NCBI GenBank assembly: GCA_937944065.1
Contig: CALDZS010000339.1
Span: forward strand, 1 to 10,628
From: an uncultured Amylibacter sp.
GTDB taxonomy: Bacteria > Pseudomonadota > Alphaproteobacteria > Rhodobacterales > Rhodobacteraceae
Direction: 5' to 3'
Length of the DNA: 10,628 nt
How positions within the stretch are numbered: the first letter of the stretch is position 1; each line of letters starts with the position of its first letter. Under the pieces are notes generated by a model. It had not been told where the DNA came from and ran no database searches. It saw only the letters and a list, made by a program, of their open reading frames with translations. A program made the position numbers and the translations under genes. Positions 1 to 5,830 of the stretch are shown one piece after another.

Positions 1-920
1 TGGCAGCCCAATCAGTCCAAGCTAGCAATCTACATCAGACAATCGGGGGTGACACGACAATCGCGGGGATGGTGTCCACACAATGCGGTGTCCCGTTGCT
101 GCCGCATGGGCTGAACAATGTGTTCTACAAGTATAACAAAGATAACCGTAAATCGATTGCCTTCATGCCTCAGGTCACCTGCCTCAGCGATCAGCTGGCC
201 GCGGATGGCTACACTCAGCATTACATGAACGGTGCCTCGCTCGATGCGTTCGGAAAACGTGATTTTTGGACGCAGCATGGTGGGGTTAAGTTGTTCGGAT
301 TGAAAAGCTTGCCAGAAGACCAAATTGCAAACGATCGCAATTTTTGGGGGATGAACGATGATTTTCTTTTTGACAAAGCCGCCCAACAGCTGCGCACTCT
401 GAAAGCTTCAGGGGCACCATTTTCGCTGACGTTGCTAACGTTGGCGACCCATGGACCGGATGGATTTTCCAGCCCTAATTGCAACCTTGATTTAGAAGTG
501 AAGTCCAGCATGGCTCGTGCGATTGCCTGCACAGCCAAAACTGTCAGAGGTTTTGTCGAAACAGCTTTGGAAGATGGGCTGCTGGACAATACGTTGGTCG
601 TTATTCTGAGTGACCATCTGGCGTATGAGAACGCCTTTGATGATCAACTGAATGCGCATGCAGACTCACGTCGAAATCTGTTTTTCATGTACAATAGCGC
701 GGTGCCAACACCAGCTAATCGCGAGGGATTGACGATAGATATATATCCAACGATTTTGACTGCAATGGGGTACCAACTGGAAAACGGGCGCGCCAATATG
801 GGCGTTGCTCTTCAATCTGAAACAGCCAGTCTTATCAGTGAATATAAATCAGATGGCCTGCGAAAACTGTTGAAGGGCAACCGCAAACTAGCGGCTTACT
901 TGTGGCGCCAAAGCCAGTAG
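1..920 (+). CDS. opgB: OpgB/MdoB-like phosphoglycerol transferase, C-terminal part (5' end outside window)
   Basis: The reading frame is open from base 3, so the ATG at 69 is internal and the true start lies left of the window. The visible ~305 residues match, from memory, the periplasmic catalytic domain of E. coli OpgB (MdoB), an alkaline-phosphatase/LtaS-fold enzyme that moves phosphoglycerol from phosphatidylglycerol onto osmoregulated periplasmic glucans. Visible landmarks are TIAGM(V)STQCGVPL around 57-100 (the Thr is the likely nucleophile by analogy with LtaS), a CLSDQL segment near 180, NFWGMNDD near 340-360, THGPDGF at 447-467 and the metal-binding Asp-His pair of LSDHL at 612-617, then RRNLFF. 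The N-terminal membrane segments expected for the family are not in view. Specificity is inferred: many alphaproteobacterial relatives are annotated only as LTA synthase or sulfatase family. The gene ends one base before the convergent exported SH3 gene. Confidence 0.82.
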   Translation, partial: AAQSVQASNLHQTIGGDTTIAGMVSTQCGVPLLPHGLNNVFYKYNKDNRKSIAFMPQVTCLSDQLAADGYTQHYMNGASLDAFGKRDFWTQHGGVKLFGLKSLPEDQIANDRNFWGMNDDFLFDKAAQQLRTLKASGAPFSLTLLTLATHGPDGFSSPNCNLDLEVKSSMARAIACTAKTVRGFVETALEDGLLDNTLVVILSDHLAYENAFDDQLNAHADSRRNLFFMYNSAVPTPANREGLTIDIYPTILTAMGYQLENGRANMGVALQSETASLISEYKSDGLRKLLKGNRKLAAYLWRQSQ

Positions 921-921
921 A

Positions 922-1545
922 TCACTGTGCAATGCGACAACAGCCTGACAGAACAGTTTGGCGCTGTCCGTCGGTGGATAACAGATCAATAGACAATCCA
1001 TAAACAATATCCGACATACCATCAGAACAAACCTTCTTTTGGATCAGCGCACGCCATGACGCGCTGGCGACTGCATGGCGAAATACGTTGTTGGCCGATG
1101 TTGTTTCCCAAACCAAAGGTTCTGATGTCGGTTTCGAGTCTGGATCAGAATATGTCAGTGATCCATCTTTTATCGTTAGGCCCCAATAAGGTTCAGTGCC
1201 AGAACAGTTCATTTGCGCAGGCAAACCAGTGTTCACCAGTCGCGGCATCACAACAGGTGTCAAATAATTCCGATGAACCCACGCTTCGCTTTCCCCCCAG
1301 ATGATACGCGCCCATTTGCCATCTACACCAAGACGCACAACCTCTACCGCCTGCGAGGGCTTTAAATCCCCTATATCTTTTGAACCAGCCGATGGTTTCG
1401 CGCGCACGTTCAAAATATCCCCTTCATCCAAGTTAGAAACTGTGAACAAGGCGGGCAGATCAACGATTGCTGGTGCTTGTGCAAATGAGAGTTGCGCCCA
1501 ACCGCAAAGCACCGAGATCAAAAGGACAAAAGATAGTTTGCGCAT
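922..1545 (-). CDS. Exported SH3-domain protein with COG3650-like C-terminal domain
   Basis: This is a 207-residue secreted or periplasmic protein of unknown function. Residues 1-22 form a signal peptide (MRK, a hydrophobic run, then SFA-QA as the likely cleavage site). Residues ~36-97 are a bacterial SH3 domain, with LNVRAKPS near 46-52, GKWARI and WVHRNYLTP. Bacterial SH3 domains commonly bind cell-wall peptides. Residues ~113-207 resemble the COG3650 family, with CSGTEPYWGL at 114-123 and a closing SGCC at 200-203; Cys114 and the CC pair may form disulfides. Two adjacent ATGs occur at 1548 and 1545. I chose 1545 because the GAGG at 1552-1555 lies about six bases before it; a longer frame from 1614 would bury the signal peptide. 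The gene diverges from ctaD and converges with the opgB-like gene. A role in the envelope is an inference from the signal peptide. Confidence 0.8.
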   Translation of the reverse strand: MRKLSFVLLISVLCGWAQLSFAQAPAIVDLPALFTVSNLDEGDILNVRAKPSAGSKDIGDLKPSQAVEVVRLGVDGKWARIIWGESEAWVHRNYLTPVVMPRLVNTGLPAQMNCSGTEPYWGLTIKDGSLTYSDPDSKPTSEPLVWETTSANNVFRHAVASASWRALIQKKVCSDGMSDIVYGLSIDLLSTDGQRQTVLSGCCRIAQ

Positions 1546-1649
1546 CATGCACCTCAAAAAGTCTAGTTCGACGCGGTTTAGATCAATTTTTGTGAAATCA
1601 CCAGACTGCGACACGCCGTCCCTATTGTAATTTTGCGCACTTGAGATAG

Positions 1650-1678
1650 TTGTTTACCACGCACCGCTAGGGTATCAC
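1650..1678 (+). promoter_or_regulatory. Possible ctaD promoter
   Basis: TTGTTT (1650-1655) and TATCAC (1673-1678) are separated by 17 bases. The match to the sigma-70 consensus is modest (3/6 and 4/6). It would give a leader of roughly 55 bases that includes the hairpin at 1694-1714. No better candidate was seen in the ctaD upstream region. Confidence 0.3.
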
Positions 1679-1693
1679 GAAGCCAGAGCAAAA

Positions 1694-1714
1694 TGCGGAT
1701 CACTAAGATTCGCA
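1694..1714 (+). promoter_or_regulatory. Hairpin in the ctaD leader
   Basis: TGCGGATC (1694-1701) and GATTCGCA (1707-1714) form an eight-pair stem with one G-U pair and the five-base loop ACTAA. It sits between the predicted promoter and the ctaD Shine-Dalgarno sequence (AGGAG at 1729-1733). No T-run follows on the plus strand, so it is not an intrinsic terminator there. It may be a leader structure affecting stability or translation, or an operator; function is not shown. Confidence 0.35.
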
Positions 1715-1740
1715 AAAATTGACGTGTCAGGAGATATACT

Positions 1741-3402
1741 ATGGCAGACGCTGTCGCACATGATCATGCCCGGCCCGGGTTCTTTACGCGTTGGTTTATG
1801 TCAACCAACCACAAAGACATCGGCATCCTTTATCTATTCACAGCGGGCCTTTTAGGCTTTGTTTCTGTGTCTTTCACTATTTTCATGCGGATCGAGCTTA
1901 TGCAGCCCGGTGTGCAACACATGTGTATGGAAGGCGCGAGCCTTTTGGCATCAAGTGTCGAAAATTGTACGCCTAACGGGCATTTGTGGAATGTGATGAT
2001 TACAGGCCACGGCATTTTGATGATGTTCTTCGTGGTTATTCCAGCACTGTTTGGCGGCTTTGGTAACTATTTCATGCCGCTGATGATCGGCGCGCCCGAT
2101 ATGGCGTTCCCACGCATGAACAACCTATCTTATTGGATGTACGTTGCGGGTTCGACCCTTGCTGTGTTTAGTTTGATCATGCCAGGTGGCAACGGCCAAC
2201 CTGGCTCTGGTGTTGGTTGGGTGCTTTACGCGCCGCTATCAACCAAAGAAGCAGGGACATCCATGGACTTCGCCATCTTCGCGGTTCACGTCTCTGGTGC
2301 CTCATCAATCCTTGGCGCGATCAACATGATCACAACCTTCTTAAACATGCGTGCTCCCGGCATGACATTGCACAAGACACCGTTGTTTGCTTGGTCAATC
2401 TTCGTCACAGCTGTTCTAATCTTGCTATCTCTGCCAGTTCTTGCGGGCGCGATCACCATGCTTTTGACCGACCGTAACTTTGGCACGACTTTCTTCGATC
2501 CTGCTGGCGGTGGTGATCCAATTCTGTACCAACACTTGCTTTGGTTCTTTGGTCATCCAGAAGTTTACATGATCATCGTTCCTGGCTTCGGTATCGTCAG
2601 CCACGTGATTGCAACATTCTCGAAGAAACCAATCTTTGGTTATCTGCCGATGGTTTACGCTATGGTAGCAATTGGTGCGCTAGGCTTCGTTGTTTGGGCA
2701 CACCACATGTACACGGTTGGTATGTCACTGACACAGCAATCATACTTCATGCTGGCCACCATGGTTATCGCGGTGCCAACAGGTGTTAAAATCTTCTCCT
2801 GGATCGCAACAATGTGGGGCGGCTCTATCGAGATGAAAACTCCAATGTTGTGGGCATTCGGTTTCTTGTTCTTGTTCACCGTTGGCGGTGTTACAGGCAT
2901 CGTGCTGTCGCAAGCAGGCGTCGACCGAGCGTATCATGACACATACTATGTGGTTGCTCACTTCCACTATGTGATGTCGCTGGGTGCTGTTTTCTGTATC
3001 TTTGCGGGTATCTATTACTGGATTGGCAAAATGTCTGGGCGTCAGTATCCTGAATGGGCAGGTAAGTTGCACTTCTGGATGATGTTCATCGGGGCCAACA
3101 TAACCTTCTTCCCACAACATTTCTTGGGTCGCCAAGGGATGCCACGTCGCTACATCGACTATCCAGAGCAGTTTGCATATTGGAACTATGTATCGTCATG
3201 GGGCGCATTCCTATCGTTTGCTTCATTCATCTTCTTCATCGGCATCGTGTTCTACACATTGCGTTGGGGTAAGAAAATCGAAGAGAATGCTTACTGGGGT
3301 CCGTATGCGGACACCCTAGAGTGGACACTTCCAAACCCACCACCCGAACACACGTTCGAGATTTTGCCAACGCAAGATCAGTGGGACAAAAGCGGCCACT
3401 AG
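1741..3402 (+). CDS. ctaD: Cytochrome c oxidase subunit I, aa3 type (type A heme-copper oxidase)
   Basis: This 553-residue inner-membrane subunit carries heme a, heme a3 and CuB and reduces O2 to water while pumping protons. All key residues are present: His90 (heme a) in GHGILMMFF, CuB ligands His272, His321 and His322, the cross-linked Tyr276 in GHPEVY, and His407/His409 in HFHYV (heme a3 and heme a). The D-channel Asp120 and Glu274 and the K-channel Lys350 are also intact, so this is a full A1-type proton pump. Every one is offset by exactly four from Paracoccus denitrificans numbering. About twelve transmembrane helices are expected and the sequence is hydrophobic throughout. The start is fixed by AGGAG at 1729-1733, seven bases before ATG. 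As in Rhodobacter and Paracoccus, subunit II/III genes are not adjacent. A strong terminator follows, so it is probably monocistronic. Confidence 0.98.
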   Translation: MADAVAHDHARPGFFTRWFMSTNHKDIGILYLFTAGLLGFVSVSFTIFMRIELMQPGVQHMCMEGASLLASSVENCTPNGHLWNVMITGHGILMMFFVVIPALFGGFGNYFMPLMIGAPDMAFPRMNNLSYWMYVAGSTLAVFSLIMPGGNGQPGSGVGWVLYAPLSTKEAGTSMDFAIFAVHVSGASSILGAINMITTFLNMRAPGMTLHKTPLFAWSIFVTAVLILLSLPVLAGAITMLLTDRNFGTTFFDPAGGGDPILYQHLLWFFGHPEVYMIIVPGFGIVSHVIATFSKKPIFGYLPMVYAMVAIGALGFVVWAHHMYTVGMSLTQQSYFMLATMVIAVPTGVKIFSWIATMWGGSIEMKTPMLWAFGFLFLFTVGGVTGIVLSQAGVDRAYHDTYYVVAHFHYVMSLGAVFCIFAGIYYWIGKMSGRQYPEWAGKLHFWMMFIGANITFFPQHFLGRQGMPRRYIDYPEQFAYWNYVSSWGAFLSFASFIFFIGIVFYTLRWGKKIEENAYWGPYADTLEWTLPNPPPEHTFEILPTQDQWDKSGH

Positions 3403-3425
3403 GCGCGAATAAATCCAAAAGTAAC

Positions 3426-3456
3426 AAAAGGCCGCAGTGCAAACTGCGGCCTTTTT
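3426..3456 (+). terminator. Intrinsic terminator after ctaD
   Basis: A perfect 13-pair stem (3426-3438 with 3443-3455) closes on the tetraloop GCAA. The GC-rich core GGCCGCAGT / ACTGCGGCC is followed by five T residues (3452-3456). It begins 23 bases after the ctaD stop. The A-run on the left arm means it could also act on minus-strand transcripts. It should separate ctaD from the DUF2244 gene 17 bases later. Confidence 0.92.
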
Positions 3457-3473
3457 CCGTTAGGTTAACCTAT

Positions 3474-3974
3474 ATGACGACACCTGACCGCACTGATCCC
3501 CCGCTGTTTGAAACCAGTCTTTGGCCACATAGATCCCTACCCCGCAAAGGTTTTGTTTGGTTGATCGGGATGCTCTGCGCCTTAGTTCTGATACCAATGC
3601 TCGCTTTTCTTGGACATCGTGCGTTATGGGTTATCTTGATCATGGTCATGATCTGCATCGGCGCGCTGTGGTATTTTATCGAACGCAATTACACAGACGG
3701 CACGGTCCATGAAAACATAAAAATTTGGCATGATCTAATAACTGTAGAACGGGTCAATCCGCGTGCGCCAGACCAACATTGGCAGGCAAACCCTCACTGG
3801 GTTGAACTGCATATCAAAGACACCAAAGAAACCCAAAGCTATCTAACTGTGACGGGCGGAAACCGAGAGATAGAGTTGGGCGCGTTTCTAACACCCGCAG
3901 AGCGGATCGATCTTCGGTACCGGTTGGAAAAAGAGATCAGGGCGGCGCGAACTAGCGCAAACGGCGATATATAA
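3474..3974 (+). CDS. DUF2244 family integral membrane protein
   Basis: This 166-residue protein fits the DUF2244 family (PF10003), whose function is unknown. The N-terminus has the family-like LFETSLWPHRSLPRKGF stretch (residues 11-27). Two hydrophobic segments follow at about 27-46 and 50-69, then a cytoplasmic C-terminal domain with ERNYTDGT, WHDLITVERV and a basic LRYRLEKEIRAAR end. The frame stays open back to 3321 inside ctaD, but I place the start at ATG 3474, just after the ctaD terminator and at the family's normal N-terminus. The ribosome binding site is weak (TAGG at 3461-3464). Position directly after ctaD suggests a loose link to respiration, but the terminator argues for separate transcription. 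The last 23 bases overlap the 3' end of the minus-strand gene at 3952-4209. Confidence 0.85.
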   Translation: MTTPDRTDPPLFETSLWPHRSLPRKGFVWLIGMLCALVLIPMLAFLGHRALWVILIMVMICIGALWYFIERNYTDGTVHENIKIWHDLITVERVNPRAPDQHWQANPHWVELHIKDTKETQSYLTVTGGNREIELGAFLTPAERIDLRYRLEKEIRAARTSANGDI

Positions 3975-4209
3975 TTAAACCATCATCGTTTTTTGCAGGC
4001 CGTCCATTGGGTAGCACGCTGTCATACACCATGAAATCCACGTGCATATCGTTGACATCCTTCAGGCTGGCCGAGACGGAATGTCCAAATTCCGAAAGAT
4101 CCCCTAATACAGGATTGCGCGTTACAATACCGTCCAATGTAAATGTCTGCCCCACATCCATGTTCGCAACTTCGGTGCGTAAAATTTCAAGTGTTTCAGA
4201 TGTTAGCAT
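3952..4209 (-). CDS. Unrecognised small protein (85 aa)
   Basis: I do not recognise this protein with confidence. Support for a real gene is a good Shine-Dalgarno sequence (AAAAGGA, complement of 4217-4223) eight bases before the ATG at 4209, and a frame filling the gap between two well-supported genes. The protein is small and probably soluble, with no signal peptide or membrane segment. It begins MLTSETLEILRTEV, has VGQTFTLDGIV (residues ~19-29), a middle with FGHSVSASLKDV, and ends LIIYRRLR. The order G-x-x-F-T-L, then a G-x-x-V/F-x-x-x-(L/V) stretch, then I-Y-R-R at the end faintly recalls DUF1413, a short family of unknown function; this is only a suggestion. Its 3' end overlaps the DUF2244 gene by 23 bases, tail to tail. 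Confidence 0.65.
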   Translation of the reverse strand: MLTSETLEILRTEVANMDVGQTFTLDGIVTRNPVLGDLSEFGHSVSASLKDVNDMHVDFMVYDSVLPNGRPAKNDDGLIIYRRLR

Positions 4210-4234
4210 TGGGAATTCCTTTTAGCCGTTATTA

Positions 4235-4305
4235 TGTACATTCAAACAGACCGCGAAACCACTTCATTAGCAAGGCTTTTGTCGAACTCGGGGCTGTGTA
4301 CATTC
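4235..4305. repeat. Direct repeat TGTACATTC, two copies
   Basis: The nine-base TGTACATTC occurs at 4235-4243 and 4297-4305, exactly 62 bases apart (close to six helical turns), inside the 150-base divergent region between the small minus-strand gene and the methyltransferase. Each copy contains the palindrome TGTACA. The left copy overlaps CATAAT on the minus strand (complement of 4233-4238), a possible -10 box for the small gene. The pair could be a shared operator, but two nine-base matches are weak evidence. Confidence 0.3.
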
Positions 4306-4359
4306 TTCGAGGTTCAAAAATAAGTTCCCAATCACCAGCCTCACACATATGCTGGCGCC

Positions 4360-4992
4360 ATGAGCACTCGCAGTAAAATCAAAGATGGCGTGTACCAACA
4401 AGCTGTAGAGAAAGGCGCCGCAACGCTTTATGCGTCATGGGCTGATCAATATAATGCTGACAGTGCCGCACTGGGGTTCCATCTACCACAGATAGCTGCA
4501 GGATACGCCGCCCGCCATGTGGTGAACAAGCGCGCGCGTATCTTGGACGCTGGATGCGGGACCGGTCTTGTGGGCATCACCCTTAAAACACTTGGGTATT
4601 CAAACCTAACAGGTGTCGATATCTCGCAAAATATGCTAGATCACGCACAGAAATTAGATGCCTATACATCCCTGTATCAATCCCCAATGGGAAGTGGTGC
4701 CTTACCTTTTAAGGCTCAGTCATTCGACGCACTGTTATGTATTGGATGTATGGGCCCAGGCCATGTACCACCTGCGGCGTTGGATGAATTTGTACAGGTT
4801 TGCGCACCAGGCTCACCAATCATCTTCAACGTCTTAACTGATATCTACAAAGAACAGGGATTCGATCAAAAAATGATCGACCTCAGCGAACAAGGCGTGT
4901 GGGAACAACGAGAGGTATCAGATCCGTTTCGTCCATATTACATTGGCGAACCAGATTTGTTTACGACCTTGTTTGTATTTGAAGTGCGGTGA
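4360..4992 (+). CDS. Class I SAM-dependent methyltransferase, METTL27 (WBSCR27)-like
   Basis: This 210-residue soluble enzyme has a Rossmann-type methyltransferase fold. The SAM-binding motif I is ILDAGCGTGLVG (residues 61-72), followed by GVDISQNML at 85-93 (acidic end of strand 2, Asp87) and PFKAQSFDALLCIGC at 116-130. The N-terminal YASWADQYNADSA segment, motif I followed by VGITL, and GHVPPAALDEFVQVCAPGSP at 134-153 match the arrangement in METTL27/WBSCR27-like proteins. The substrate is unknown. I see no clear Shine-Dalgarno sequence before ATG 4360, but that start puts the SWADQY segment at its usual distance from motif I. The gene diverges from the small unknown gene and converges on yqeY with a nine-base gap and no visible terminator. 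Confidence 0.88.
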   Translation: MSTRSKIKDGVYQQAVEKGAATLYASWADQYNADSAALGFHLPQIAAGYAARHVVNKRARILDAGCGTGLVGITLKTLGYSNLTGVDISQNMLDHAQKLDAYTSLYQSPMGSGALPFKAQSFDALLCIGCMGPGHVPPAALDEFVQVCAPGSPIIFNVLTDIYKEQGFDQKMIDLSEQGVWEQREVSDPFRPYYIGEPDLFTTLFVFEVR

Positions 4993-5001
4993 GACCGATG
5001 A

Positions 5002-5454
5002 CTAACCCAACAAAGCCTTAACAGTTGCCCCTGCCTTGCCAAAGTCCATCTGGCCAGAATAAGCACCTTTCAATGCACCCATGACCTTGCCCATATCTCG
5101 AATGCTATCAGCACCAAGATCAGCAATGGTTTTGGCAACTGCTGCTTCGACTTCTGCATCGCTCAGCTGTTTCGGCAAGAACTCTTCAATGATTTTAATC
5201 TCATTACGCTCTTGTGCCTCCAACTCTGGGCGATTTGCGTCTTTATAGGCAGTCGCGCTGTCATTGCGCTGTTTGATCATCTTGGCAAGCAACCCAAGAA
5301 TATCATCGTCTGACACACCGTCCATATTACCTTCGGATCGTGCGGCAATATCACGATCCTTGATCGCAGCGTTTATCAACCGCAGGGTCGATAGACGTAA
5401 CTTGTCTTTTTCACGCATGGCCGTTTTCACAGCAGAATTGATCACTTCGCGCAT
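5002..5454 (-). CDS. yqeY: GatB/YqeY domain-containing protein
   Basis: This 150-residue, mostly helical protein belongs to the YqeY family, which resembles the tRNA-binding tail domain of GatB, a subunit of the Glu-tRNA(Gln)/Asp-tRNA(Asn) amidotransferase. Its precise role as a free-standing protein is not established. Family features are an N-terminal VKTAMREKDKLRLSTLRLI, then MIKQRNDSATAYKDANRPEL, IIEEFLPKQLSDAE and the C-terminal MGKVMGALKGAYSGQMDFGKA. The frame is open upstream to 5526, but the family N-terminus and an AAGGAG (complement of 5465-5470) ten bases upstream support the ATG at 5454. It is divergent from carA, a neighbour relation that I recall as common in alphaproteobacteria. 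A promoter candidate lies at 5498-5526. Confidence 0.93.
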   Translation of the reverse strand: MREVINSAVKTAMREKDKLRLSTLRLINAAIKDRDIAARSEGNMDGVSDDDILGLLAKMIKQRNDSATAYKDANRPELEAQERNEIKIIEEFLPKQLSDAEVEAAVAKTIADLGADSIRDMGKVMGALKGAYSGQMDFGKAGATVKALLG

Positions 5455-5497
5455 TGGTCGATGGCTCCTTTGCCAGTTTTTTCCTGTCGGAACGCGT

Positions 5498-5526
5498 ACA
5501 ATACCCTTTGCAACATTGACACTCAA
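5498..5526 (-). promoter_or_regulatory. Probable yqeY promoter
   Basis: On the minus strand, TTGAGT (complement of 5521-5526) and TATTGT (complement of 5498-5503) are separated by 17 bases; each matches the sigma-70 consensus at 4/6. Transcription would start near 5491 and leave a leader of about 37 bases, fitting the yqeY start at 5454. Confidence 0.45.
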
Positions 5527-5767
5527 TAAGATTTCGTGCGCCCAAGCCCTTGTTTTAAAAGGGTTCAGAATAATACCTATGCCTCGAAAGGGGCGAACAG
5601 GCGCGTTTCAACCAACCAATACTTGATCTACCTAAGCGCGTTTTCTTGTCTGATCAAATCATGTCTTCCCTCGGTTGAAAGCCATTTCTAATGATCAGCG
5701 ACCGTTCTTAGCACACCAACCCTCGAGCTTCAAAATATAACAATAAATCCTTGCTGATGGTCCGCAT

Positions 5768-5800
5768 GTGCTTGACCGATTACGCCCAAGCACGTATTCA
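5768..5800 (+). promoter_or_regulatory. Probable carA promoter overlapped by an inverted repeat
   Basis: TTGACC (5772-5777, 5/6 match) and TATTCA (5795-5800, 3/6 match) are 17 bases apart and would give a leader of about 24 bases before the carA ATG. A perfect seven-base inverted repeat, GTGCTTG (5768-5774) and CAAGCAC (5787-5793), overlaps the -35 box and fills the spacer, so a dimeric regulator bound there would block RNA polymerase. The operator idea is inference. Confidence 0.45.
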
Positions 5801-5830
5801 CCGATAAGTTTGCCAAAAGGAGAGCGCGCC

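Larger units (their letters stand above)
5455..5830. other. yqeY-carA divergent intergenic region (376 bases)
   Basis: No convincing gene is seen here. It holds a promoter candidate for each flanking gene (separate entries) and several repeats. CCCTT/AAGGG arms at 5547-5551 and 5559-5563 lie just upstream of the yqeY -35 box. TTTCAACC (5606-5613) and GGTTGAAA (5673-5680) form an eight-base inverted repeat with a 59-base interval. GCGCGTTT is repeated directly at 5601-5608 and 5636-5643, and the palindrome TGATCA occurs at 5651-5656 and 5692-5697. The 240-odd bases between the two promoters are longer than needed and could hold regulator sites or a small RNA; nothing shows this directly. Confidence 0.5.

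Noticed and set aside
69..71. ATG at 69 as the start of the opgB-like gene
   Set aside because: The frame is open to the window edge, and the conserved TIAG segment, including the likely nucleophilic Thr, lies upstream of this ATG.
2740..3135. 131-residue minus-strand open frame inside ctaD
   Set aside because: It lies fully opposite conserved ctaD codons, including heme-binding positions, and its product is low-quality with no recognisable motif.
3321..3473. N-terminal extension of the DUF2244 protein into the end of ctaD
   Set aside because: It would run through the ctaD coding end and the terminator, lacks membrane-protein character, and the family N-terminus begins near ATG 3474.
5768..5830. 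GTG at 5768 as the carA start
   Set aside because: It has no ribosome site, falls inside the predicted promoter, and adds 21 residues not expected in CarA. ATG 5831 has a strong AGGAG.
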